Below are positions 35,175 through 45,533 of a stretch of DNA of 64,000 nucleotides, one piece after another. The notes below the pieces were generated by a model. The model saw nothing but the letters and a program-made list of their open reading frames with translations. It ran no database searches and had not been told where the DNA came from. The translations under genes were made by a program, and so were the position numbers. Origin of the DNA: Microdochium bolleyi (lineage: Eukaryota > Ascomycota > Sordariomycetes > Xylariales > Microdochiaceae); contig KQ964248.1 in assembly GCA_001566295.1 (NCBI GenBank), forward strand, positions 992,001-1,056,000, given 5' to 3'. The first letter of the stretch is position 1, and every line of letters starts with the position of its first letter.

Positions 35175-37958
35175 ATAGATACAACGACAGTTACTGTTCA
35201 CCGGAGCAGAGTCCCTTCAACTTGTGCGTTGTGATTTCCGAAGATAAGGCATGAAGATTCTAAGGCTTCTATTCTCGAAATTCTCGAAAATTTCCGGCTT
35301 GGCAGTTGCTGCTTGCTCACAAAATCTCGAGGACAATACCAGGAAGCCTCCCAAGCATCAGTCACCGCATCGAGTGTAGTACGCCATCAAATCGGAGCTG
35401 CAAATGACGTGTCGCATTTCTTATGCCCATGGCAATGCTGGACACGGTGCTGCACTTGTGGACCAAGGCCAGCGGCCCGATCCATTGGCGTCAGCCCTAG
35501 CCGACCACCAACCCGCTCCCTGCCACGTTTCAGCATCGACTGAAGCTCCTATCCGGCTGTATAATCCATCATGGCAGCCTTATTGCCCTGGTGACTGACT
35601 AGCACAAGAGCGTGGACAACAGAAGGCAGCAGTCCTTGAGCCAGGTGACTCATAGGAGGGGGTATTGGGCTTGGGTACGGCCATCGATCTTGATCGATTT
35701 CATTTCCAACCTCTACAAAGGTGGTACATGTCCTTGAACAAAAGATACATGGCGGCCAATCGCGCGGGTACTTCTCACGTGGGGTCGATGGCGGCACCAA
35801 GAATCATGCAGCACTGCATATGGAGGGGGTACAGAAGCATCAGCTGACCTCTATTTTCCGGTGTTTGGTGTGGCACACCTTTCACAAGAGCTGGCCGTCC
35901 TCGAGTAAAGTGCTGGGACGTACGCGCGCGGCCCCCAATCATCAGTGCTTCCCTGCTTGCGCACACCCACGTTCTGCCACGTTCCGATCCGCGCTCTATC
36001 AACCTTCACCTTCCCCGAGCGGTAATTGTGCTGCAATCAACGATGCTGGGTAAAGACAATCAGGGTCTTGATGGGTGGCAAATCAAAGCAGAAATCCACT
36101 CTCGATAAGAGGACTGCCGTATGCTGATGGTGTCTCACGACATGTTGCTAGATAGCCGACGCGTGTCAACCTCATAGGTTATATCCATATAGCCTCTCTC
36201 TCTCTCTCTCTCCACTCAGCTCGCAGGCTCTGAGGCGACTTCCCTTGCACCCCACACCGCCTCGGACATGCAGGCAGTCCTCCTCGTCCAGTCGTTGTTT
36301 CGAAACCAACATATGCATCCCAGCCCAAGACCGAGCAGAGCAAAAGACAAAGACATGACGCCGCAGATGCGCCACCCAAGCCAGCCGATCAGGCTTCACA
36401 GGCCCTCCCAAACTTATTGGCACCATCACGTTGTCCGTGGGTGCGCCCAGTGTCTTTCATTCTGTTCCCCAGCCCACAAGAATCATTATGACCTGGAATT
36501 TGTGACTTGGCAGATATCCAGTGGTCCCCACCTCTTGGAGGGGGACCTCGCCGTCGCGATTGGCCGCGTTCATATATCATTCCGGCTGGCACCACGTGGA
36601 TCACGTCCAGAGCTTCGCCTTCCCACCACACCTCTTCTACGCGACGCACCCGCACCTCCCCTGCCTGCTTCTCGCTAGAGCTAATCTATGGTACCCTCAC
36701 GACACACTCCTATCGCAGGGTACATGTCTTTGTCCGTAGCTTCCCTCGCAACTCGGTGCCAGGTTTCGGCCGAATTACATGGTACCACTAATGCTCGAAG
36801 GTCTCGCATGTGATGGGTCATTATCTCCGCAGTGTGCCCTCGTTAGAAGCCTGACGCGTATAAAACCTTTTGTGTCTGTCGTGCAAGGAGCTTTGTACAA
36901 GGGTTAAGTAGAGAAGCTACCGTCATGTCGCCAGTACGGCTATTGGTATGTTTTCATGGCTGTCCCAGGACGATAGGAGCTGCTATGGGTTGGGGGTGTC
37001 CAGCCGATCGACTCGTCGTGACAAAAGTGTGCTCGACGGAAACTCAAGTCGAGCAGGTGCGCCCCTGAGGATTTCTTACGAGCCGCAAAGTTGAGCGAGC
37101 GCTGGAGGACAACTTCTCTCGCATCAATAACGAATCCCGGCACGTCCGTTCGAACTAGTTCTCGCCGTGCGAGGGTTGGCTCGGAAGTGAACGTGGGTGA
37201 GATCTTGGGCTGACTAAGTAATGGTGTGCTTGGGGAATAATATGTCCCTTTCTTGAAGTCTCTGTGAATAAAACAGGTCAAGAAAAGTGTTTACTGCCGT
37301 CGTTGTGGTTGAAGTTTGTTCTCGTCCTTCTTGCAACTCCGTGGCCCAGTTTATTCCCTCAGCCAATCCCCTTCCAGCTTCGCCCAAGCGCATTTCCTGA
37401 TCCGGTCATCAACTTTCTCCTTCCTCGGCCTGCGCAGGTGTGGGTTCTCGTGGTCCACAACGGAGTCAAGCTGGACTAAGCCAAAGACGGGTGAGCATGG
37501 CCAAGGTCGTGAGTGGAGCCCCGATAAAGATTCTACAGGAGCTCCAGGCCGAGAGTGTTGCGCCGCGACTCGCGCAGTCAACAAGACTCAGGCGTGAGGA
37601 CCGTGGGAGCATGACCTCGAAGTCGCGTGGGCAGCTTTTGTACAAGGCCACAAGTCATGACTACTCGCTTTTATTTTCTCGATAGACAAGGCCCGAGTCT
37701 ACTATGCAATAACAATCATGTGGTGGTAGAAAACGTCAAGAGAGAAATAGTGTAGATAAACAAGCAGAATAGAAACAGTAGCAGCAGCCAATTTGCCCCA
37801 GAACGCCGGTCGCCTTTTGCCTGATGGACACCTTCAGAGTAGTATCCTCAGTGTGAATCAAAGCTTTGGGAGATGCTTGTGTGGATGCGCGGTCCCCCGA
37901 GAGTAGTACAAAGCCGTGGCTTCAACCTCTTTCAACATTGCTCGTCTCGCTTCTTCCT
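35175..37958. other. Intergenic region
   Basis: 3' flanks of the coiled-coil gene and of fibrillarin (convergent). No gene is supported: the longest frame is 136 codons with no domain. A (CT)n repeat lies at 36194-36212. Confidence 0.45.
36194..36212. repeat. (CT)n microsatellite
   Basis: About nine CT dinucleotides in intergenic DNA. Confidence 0.92.
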
Positions 37959-39087
37959 TTACTTGGCCTCCTGGTACTGGCCAATGACGATGCAGTGGTC
38001 TCTCTCGTAAGGCTCTGTAGGACAAGCGGGTCAGTAAACCTGTACATAGTAGGCGTGGAGACGTGGGCGGTCGTGCCGCAGCGGGAACTTACCGAGTGTC
38101 AGCTGCTCTTGCGGCTTGATGCGCTCAGCCCTCAGCTTCTGTACCTCCTGGGCGAAAACGGCCTCGGGGGCGGCTGTGCTGTCGATACAGTTGGCCTTGA
38201 TGGAGATGCAGACACCGCCGCCGACCTTGAGGAACATGTGGGCGTTCAGGGCAACGATACGGGCCTGATCAGGTTGGGCAACGTCGGCGAAGATGCAGTC
38301 GACCATGGGGACGAGCATGCGGTAGCGCAGAGGGTGGCGCGCATCCTCGACGATGGGGATGACGTTGGTGCGGTTCTGGGCCATGTTGACGAGATCGCGA
38401 CCAGACCGGTGGGAGAACTCAACGGCGTAGACGTTTCCGGTAGGGCCGACAATGTCGGCAACGTGGGAGACGGAGGTACCAGAGGCAGCACCAAGGTACA
38501 AGACCTTGGAGCCCGGGCCCATGTAGATGTTGTCGATACCACCGATGATACCGGCGGCAAGCTTGCTTCGGAAAGGGTTCCAGACTCTGTACTCGACCTT
38601 GGTCGTCACGGGCGCGCCGTCCTCGCCCTTGGTGACGTTGTCGACGGACACGCGCTTCTCGCCGTAGACCTCGAGACCGGGAGCCATGCTCTTAGTGAGC
38701 AGGTGGTCCTCCTTGCCTCTGGAGACGAAGACACCGGCGTGCCTGTGAGGCTCCTGTGCAAAGAGACATCTAGAGTCAGTCCTGATTTCGGTGCATGCTG
38801 GGTAAACTTGCGACAAGCTGCGGACGACTTACAACAACGACCTTGGCACCGCCGCGCGCGCCGCCAGGCTTGCCGCCGCCACGAGGACCTCCACGACCGC
38901 GGCCGCCGCGATCGCCAAAGCCTCCACGGCCGCGACCGCCACGATCGCCAAAGCCACCACGGCCACCGCCTCGGCCACCACGATCACCGAATCCTCCGCG
39001 ACCACCGCGGCCACCACCGCGACCGCCACGGTCACCACCACCAAAGCCGCCACGGCCGCCGCCTCTGCCTCTGGGAGTGAAGCCCAT
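37959..39087 (-). CDS. nop1: Fibrillarin, rRNA 2'-O-methyltransferase
   Basis: Fibrillarin/Nop1, the catalytic methyltransferase of C/D-box snoRNPs in the nucleolus. It transfers methyl groups from S-adenosylmethionine to rRNA riboses under guide-RNA direction. Exons: 39087-38833, 38753-38093 and 38014-37959, giving 323 aa, the normal length for the family; donors are both GTAAGT. The N-terminal ~80 residues are a Gly/Arg-rich (GAR) domain of GGRGG and FGDRGGRG repeats. The methyltransferase fold follows: EPHRHAGVFVSRGKEDHL, then the SAM-binding segment KVLYLGAASGTSVSHVAD (~168-185), VYAVEFSHRSGRDL, the NVIPIVEDARHP and DCIFADVAQPDQ motifs, and the C-terminal RDHCIVIGQYQ. It is transcribed divergently from ribosomal protein uL22. 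The long open frame on the opposite strand is a composition artefact of the GAR repeats. Confidence 0.97.
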
Positions 39088-39240
39088 TGTGTGTCGATGT
39101 GAGGCTAGTTGCGATGGATATTGATACAATTGAGGCACAAGGCTTCTTGCAGCTCGAGTGCAATTGATGGATGTTGAGTTGCGATAAAAGGCTGCTGGTT
39201 GTAGCAGAACGGGCGGATCTATGCTTTGCGAAGCAGCAAG

Positions 39241-39251
39241 GAAATTTTCAG
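39241..39251 (-). promoter_or_regulatory. RRPE-like element
   Basis: On the fibrillarin strand this reads CTGAAAATTTC, close to the yeast ribosomal-RNA-processing element TGAAAAWTTT found upstream of ribosome-biogenesis genes. It lies about 150 bp upstream of the fibrillarin start. Confidence 0.4.
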
Positions 39252-39324
39252 TCGTCAGGGAGCCTTGCCTCAGGACGCCAATGGCCACTGCTTGCCGGGT
39301 GGGTCCTGCAGCCCAGCCTCTACC

Positions 39325-39336
39325 AAAAAATTTCAG
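39325..39336 (-). promoter_or_regulatory. Second RRPE-like element
   Basis: Reads CTGAAATTTTTT on the fibrillarin strand, a second match to the RRPE core ~75 bp further upstream. Two copies in the same orientation make chance less likely, but fungal sites of this group have not been checked here. Confidence 0.35.
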
Positions 39337-40005
39337 GATCCCGTCCGATAGCTCTATCGCAAGCTCCGGGCAGAAACTTTTTTGGGGGAGCTCCAGTTAA
39401 TCCGACTCCGTATCAGCAACAGATGTGGGGCGGGAGAAGGCCCGTGATTATCGATAAGAGATAGCAAGACCGGATAATCTGCCAGATGGCGGGCAGTCGC
39501 AACAGATGGCAATTAAGTGCCCCTGACCCCACTTCCGCTCAGGTGGGTTTCTGAATCACGGACATCCAATCACGATTATCGCAGCATAAGGAAGACATCG
39601 TGAAGAGGTCGACAAAAGGTGCACTCATTACCCCTTAGCAAGAGAATACTAGATGCGACTTTGAGGATCTTCCCATTGAAGTCTCGTCTGGGTTTTCGGC
39701 TGCCTCCCTGTATTCTCATGTAAAATTGTGCAACCAAGTCTCTTGCTTGTTGCGCGTGTCGTGAGGTTGGAGAGAGCCACTGGCAGCGCAGGTGCACCAT
39801 AGGGTAAGCGAGCCCTACTTGGAAGGCACGCATTCAAAAATAGCCCCACTCCCCTCTCCTGGCTGCTCCTTCCCTGGACTCGGCTAGTGGGGACAGGCCT
39901 GCCACGAAAAAGTTCACGAATTTTCGACTCTGACGCCTTCAACCTCACGACATCACACCCAACGACCAGACACGGCAATCCATCTCCACACCAAACACAG
40001 CAAAG

Positions 40006-41155
40006 ATGGTACGTTCAGTGCGACGAGACGCTCTTCACCGCGAACATCGTCCGGACGGCGGAAGGGATTTTGGGCGGGCGCCAATCGAGTCGGACACGGA
40101 TCGGAACTGCGCCTTTGCTGCTCCATGCGGCCAATTTGCTACAGCCATGTCTTGACAAGAGAAACGCACGCCCATGACCACGCTTACGACGACGACGATT
40201 TCTCCCCCCGAGAGCGCATATCCCGATCGCGAATTTCCGCATGCAGAGCGCACGAACCGCAGGCTAATTATGGCACGCCCAATTTTTGCAGGTTCGCTAC
40301 GCCGCTACCGAGATCGAGTCGGGCAAGTCCGCCCGCGCCCGCGGTGCCTACCTCCGGGTTTCTTTCAAGAACACCCGTGAGACCGCCCAGGCCATCAACG
40401 GCTGGAAGCTGACCCGCGCCGTCACCTTCCTCGAGAACGTCTGCGAGAAGAAGGAGGCCGTCCCCTTCCGCCGGTACGCTGGCTCCATCGGCCGGACCGC
40501 CCAAGGTACGAACGACCAAGCACTCTCTTTGGGTTGAAATGCAACGATGGGATTATCGGCACTCGAGGCAAGGCGAATCGATTGTTGAATCACAACAAGC
40601 CCACGGGAGGACGATGCTGTTGGCGTCAGGAGCGGCGGAGGATGTTGTCTGAATGGCCACATAAAATCATTGTCGTGCACAATTGCTGACAAGTTATTCA
40701 TCGCGAACAGGCAAGGCCTTCGGTGTTACCAAGGCCCGCTGGCCCGTTAAGTCTGCCGAGCACCTTCTCGGCCTCCTCAAGAACGCCGAGTCCAACGCCG
40801 ACGCCAAGGGTCTCGACACCTCCAACCTGATCGTCAAGCACATCCAGGTCAACCAGGCCCCCAAGCAGCGCCGACGGACTTACCGTGCCCACGGTCGTGT
40901 ACGTTTCACCTCTGAACATCATGGGCGCATGTCCAGGCTCTTCCGAACCTGTACCTGCGACAACGTCACCTTGCAGTCACTAACACGAAGCTACAGATCA
41001 ACCCTTACATGTCCAACCCTTGCCACATTGAGCTCATCCTCACCGAGGGCGAGGAGGTCGTCCAGAAGTCCGAGGCTGTTGTTGGCCGTGACTCTGCCCA
41101 CCTTTCTTCCAGACAACGCGGCTCGCGCCTCCGGAAGGCCATTGCCTCGGCGTAA
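40006..41155 (+). CDS. rpl17: 60S ribosomal protein L17 (uL22)
   Basis: Large-subunit ribosomal protein uL22, which lines the peptide exit tunnel. Exon 1 is only the ATG (40006-40008); a 283-nt intron follows at once (GTACGT). Exons 2-4 are 40292-40505, 40711-40898 and 40997-41155; the sum is 564 nt, 187 aa, matching the family. The sequence is characteristic throughout: VRYAATEIESGKSARARGAY, LRVSFKNTRETAQAINGWKL, VPFRRYAGSIGRTAQGK, then RWPVKSAEHLLGLLKNAESN, VNQAPKQRRRTYRAHGRINP and the C-terminal CHIELILTEGE. Large 5'-proximal introns are typical of ribosomal protein genes and may help regulate them. It is head-to-head with fibrillarin, which fits coordinate control of ribosome production. 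I searched the introns for C/D snoRNA boxes and saw none. Confidence 0.97.
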
Positions 41156-43061
41156 ATTAATATCGACTGAGGCGGGGAGTTTTTAGAGAAATGTGACGAT
41201 GGGAACACGCGCAAAGACGGTCAGGGATAGTTGCTTTTCTACTCCAGGTGTCAAGGCGGTCGTTAAGCATTAGGGTCTCAAGGTTCTGGCATGCAAAACT
41301 CGCGAAATGGAACTTTTCGTGTGATTTTCCCAAACAAAATACAAAAACGGATTCATGAAAGACAAAAATTACACACAGAGATGGTCGGACAGCTGCGAAC
41401 CCCTGTGATGACATCTGTGAGGGCGGGAACTACTCTACATGCTTCCGAGATTGCGCCTCTTGATCCGAGCAGGTAAGCCGCTGTTGGTGGAAGTGGCTGC
41501 CGACGCAGCCAGAGGAGCCAGTTGGTTGGCCGGTTGGTTGGCCGACTCAGTTTCTGTTTCAAGGCAATGGGACCCATGCTCCTCTCCCTGCGAGGCGCAG
41601 GCAGTCCAGGGCCGGGAAAACAAGTCGCTGATGAATGCTTTATGCACCTCTTGAGAGGACTGGCGTCGAGTCGTGTAGCCTGGCGCCACCGACTGGGGAC
41701 GACCCAACAGCGAGTTGCGAGCGAGTCACACCTGCTTGAACAAGGCCTTGCCAAGTTCAGGCTGAAGCACATCCCTGGTCGACCTCCAACAATAGGAGCT
41801 GGCTGCACCCCAGGAAGCGCGCCGGAGCTTCTCGCCTCAATGCCGCCGGCTCAACCACTCCACAGACCACCTGGGCATCACCAGAGCGAGCTCGCCTGCG
41901 CGTGCCTGGGGAGCCTGGTCGCCTCCCCAGATTTGTGATGGCTTACGCAGTATGTTTTCCGAGCCAAGCTGTGCGGGGCATCCTCCACGACGAGCCACAC
42001 ACCTGGTGCGCTGCCTGCCACACGCGACCATGCACACACCGAGTGGCCTGGAGCCATGCCTCGGCCTGCTCGCAATTCCCCAGGACCCGGTCAGCTGCAG
42101 GGGCGAAACTCTCGTACGAAGGCGAATAAGCAGCCTGGGGGTTTTGAGTGCGCCGAAGGAGCTCGCCGGCGGCATCAAACCATGAACACCCGGCGATCAT
42201 CAAAGCGAACCTGGGGTGAGCCCGGGGCCCCCGGTCCCCCAGGGCCAGACTCAGCCAGCCTTCTGTCAGCAGGCATTCCCCTTCATCTCGTCGACATCCG
42301 GCGATGGAGGTGAGGCGCTGATATTCCCGCTGCCACCCGCCTCCTCGTGCAGACACCTCCTCACCTCGCTGGTAGTGACATTTCCGCGGCATCGAGCCTT
42401 CTCTCCATTGGCGTGGCAACTCAAGAACGGCAAGATTGGCGGCGGCATGCGTTTCAAACCCACCGCATCTGATCTTGAAGACCAGTCACTTTGCACGAAG
42501 GTGCCCAAAGCCAGTAAGTAGCCGTTCGTCCCGTTGATACTTGGGTTTCGCTGTCAACAGCGTTGCGTGACCCAAAAATGGAGAGTCCGGGGATTCTTCT
42601 GACACGATACTGACAAATAGACAAGACAGACACTCGAGTGTGTCGCTATTGTTAAAAGGGGCGTGCTCGCTTCCACATCCGTCGAGTAATCCTGCAACGT
42701 TTGTGTACCCTGGCCTGCCGCGGAAGACCACGCCGCCACACCCCTGGCAATATCTGCAATAGTCTTTGTGATTTCTCATATTGTGAGATCGGACGGAAAC
42801 CAGCTTCCTAGCGGTCGCTGGCCATCAAGTATACTTGCGTCGCCAGTTTTGTGACCCGTCGATCCAACATCTTCGGTAACTTCCGTGCGGAAGCAATTCG
42901 ACCGGCGGCCTCTCTGCGACACGAAAGTACGTGCAGAGGATCTGCAGCCAGCCGAACGGACCGCATTCAGGCCACTACCGACTTCCGCAAGCTCGAGGAG
43001 CATCACTCTCGCCGTTGCCAACCTCGACTGTGTTACCCGAGAGTACCAGTCATCGCCTGCC
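41156..43061. other. Intergenic region and GPCR leader
   Basis: 3' flank of uL22 and upstream region of the GPCR. No gene is supported. A short direct repeat (GGTTGGTTGGCC, twice) lies around 41520-41543. The frame upstream of the GPCR start is open back to 42885 but only from a GTG, so it is taken as leader. Confidence 0.45.
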
Positions 43062-45060
43062 ATGGCTGATCACTCGCGAGAACAGCTTGTTGACATTACG
43101 AGTCTGATCGAGCGAGTAGGATCCGTGTTCTCGCTTTTCGGATCTTTCTTCATCATTATCACATTTTTGTGCTCGTCAGCATTTCAGCAAAAGCCGATCA
43201 ATCGCCTGGTTTTCTATGCCTCCTTTGGCAATGTCCTCTGCAATGTGGGCACTCTCATGGCGGGAAGTTACACAAAGTTCCCAGGGTCCATCGGCTGCCA
43301 GCTTCAGGGCGCTCTGATCCAGACGTAAGCCGATCACTTCCGACTAAGCCCGACCATTCCTGACAAGCTCTCCTTGACAATAGGTTCATGCCAGCCGACG
43401 CTTTCTGGACGTTGGCCATGGGGATCAACGTTTGGCTCACCTTCTACAGGAAATACGATGCTATCGGGCTACGGAGGATGGAGAAGTGGTACCTTCCTCT
43501 GTGCTACGGCGTCCCGCTAATCCCCGCGATCGTGTTCGTCTTTCTGGAGAACGAGGCTCAGGGCCGCGTGTATGGCGACGCAAAGCTGTGGTGCTGGATC
43601 ACTCCCCAATGGACGGTGTTCCGCTTCGCCCTCTTCTATGGTCCTGTCTGGTAGGTCTTCCTCTCAGGCTCAAGATCGCAACGCAAATGACGTACTCCTC
43701 ATTGGACTGAGACAGACACTGACTGTTTTCTCGCAGGATCGCCATCTTGACCACGTTATTCATCTACTCCAGAGCAGGCAGGGACATATACAACAAGCGC
43801 AAGACATTGCGAGACTTCAGCACAGGCAGCGGCTACGAACCCGATCTCCACCCCATGACAGACCCCTTCTCAACCAAGACAACCGAGATTATCGTCACCA
43901 GCGAGCCCGCCATCGAGAGACCTCTTGAGGCGGCGGGTAGTGTCGGTGGGCCAGCTTGGCGGCAGCGGCTCTCCCAAGTAGGCACCGCGCATACCACCAC
44001 AGATAGCTCGGCGACTGGCGTTGGCATTACCACACAGTCGTCATCGGCAGATGTGCCAGGGACATACTCCGTCACTATATCCGCCAACACCGGGGCAAAC
44101 AGCAGGCCGCCGATCAGCTACAAAACTGCCAGCGGCACGCCGACGCCCGCGAGGCTGAGCACTGATGCTGAGTCTCAGTACGATCGAAAGCAACGGTCCA
44201 GGTCCGACAGCTCCTCCACCAACGATTCCTCTCCCTCCGAGAACAACAACAACAACAACACCGACCGCACCGCCGCCGCCTCCCCACAGCCATACACCCA
44301 GCCTGGCGGTGCCTTTGGCGTCGTGGGCGCCAGCTCGGGGTACTATGTCGGCAGTGGCATCATCCCACGCCCGCAGACCGCCAACGCCGCAGCATCCGCG
44401 CGGCTCCAGCGCGGGCGCGCCGCCGTGGCCGCCAACAACGCGGCCTGGTCCTACACCAAGTGCGCGATGCTCTTCTTCACCGCCCTCATCATCACCTGGC
44501 TGCCCTCTACGTGCAACCGGCTGTACAACCTGGCCTCGGGCGGCCAGAGCTCCGCCGTGCTCGAGTACATGACGGCCATCGTGCTGCCGATCCAGGGCTT
44601 CTGGAACTGCGTCATCTACTGCGTCACCTCGCGCGAGGCGGTGGGGATGTTCTTCCGGGACGTCTCGTCCGCGAGGCTCGCGATGGTGTCGTTCTGCTGC
44701 GACTGCGGCGGCGGTCGGCGCCATCGTCGGGCCAGCCGCTCGGGGGCGGATCAGATGGCTGGGGCGACTGGTCACGAGCTCGACGAGGAGGAGGAGCTTC
44801 GGTGGCAGCAGCAGCAACAGCAGCAGTACAAGCAGCAAGATCTAGAGCTCATGCCTGCCGTCAACCCCTGGCCGAAAAGCCCATACGCCACGGCCAAGAC
44901 GTCGACGCGCAGCGGCAGGACGCTGCTGCGGTCTCTCGTCAAGGGACCATCGGAGGGGGGTGAGAAGAAGATCAAGGCCGCGCAGCCCGAGGCTGAGGCT
45001 ACTCGCAAAAACTCGGCGGCGGATAGCACCACAGAGCTGAGGCCTTCTCAGCAGGTGTAA
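43062..45060 (+). CDS. cAMP-receptor-like G-protein-coupled receptor
   Basis: Seven-helix receptor of the fungal cAMP-receptor-like class (related to Dictyostelium cAR and the fungal GPR-1/GprH group), expected at the plasma membrane and coupled to heterotrimeric G proteins. Exons: 43062-43324, 43384-43650 and 43737-45060, giving 617 aa; both introns are phase 2 with GTAAGC and GTAGGT donors. Helices: TM1 ~20-41, TM2 ~48-72, TM3 ~88-110 (FMPADAFWTLAMGINVWLTF), TM4 ~120-141, TM5 ~163-190, TM6 ~420-440 (CAMLFFTALIITWLPSTCNR), TM7 ~455-485 (AIVLPIQGFWNCVIYCVTSR). The third intracellular loop is very long (~225 residues, Ser/Thr/Asn-rich), and the C-tail has a Gln run (~534). It is convergent with the methyltransferase-like gene. 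The family is firm; the ligand is unknown (carbon source or cAMP-like signals are reported for relatives). Confidence 0.9.
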
Positions 45061-45533
45061 ACAAAATAAGGCGCATAATCATCATCACAAGACTCGGGGA
45101 AAATTAAGCGAAAAATTAATAAAAACAGTTGACACCTGAAGGCCCAACTGCTCGGTGAAGTGATAGAATGGTCCTCAGAGGCGTGTACAGTGTCCTGGGT
45201 ATCGTGAAAGAAACCAGCTGTTCCTAGGAAGGACTCTTTTGGATTCACTAGCCTACATACATCAACCTACTGTCAAACCACATAACAGTATAACTAAATG
45301 ATGGAGAACTGCAGCTTTCTCCATCAGATTGAAAAGAGGCCTCTCATGTAAGTTTCCGGCGCCTACACGGCTACATAGTGAAATCTCTGGCAACCATGAC
45401 CGCGGTTCCGTCGTCCAATGTTATCAACTTTCAGATCAGCGGATCTTGTGGTGTCGAATGGTCGTGCTCCAACCGATTTCCCCAGCAGGAGCCCGAAGGG
45501 TCTACGAGGCTGCCTCGGCCATCATGTCTCAGA
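45061..45533. other. Short gap between convergent genes
   Basis: 473 bp between the GPCR and methyltransferase-like stop codons; A/T-rich, consistent with two 3' UTRs. No gene is seen. Confidence 0.6.

Larger units (their letters stand above)
39088..40005. other. Shared divergent promoter region
   Basis: 918 bp separate the fibrillarin and uL22 start codons. It contains two RRPE-like elements, GATAAG-type sites near 39450 and a CCAAT at 39566-39570. No open frame of interest. Confidence 0.6.

Noticed and set aside
37866..39080. 404-codon plus-strand frame antisense to fibrillarin
   Set aside because: It mirrors the G/C-ended codons and GAR repeats of fibrillarin; the protein is low-complexity and has no independent support.
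40009..40996. Intronic C/D snoRNA in the uL22 introns
   Set aside because: Searched for RUGAUGA and CUGA box pairs with terminal pairing; no convincing pair found.
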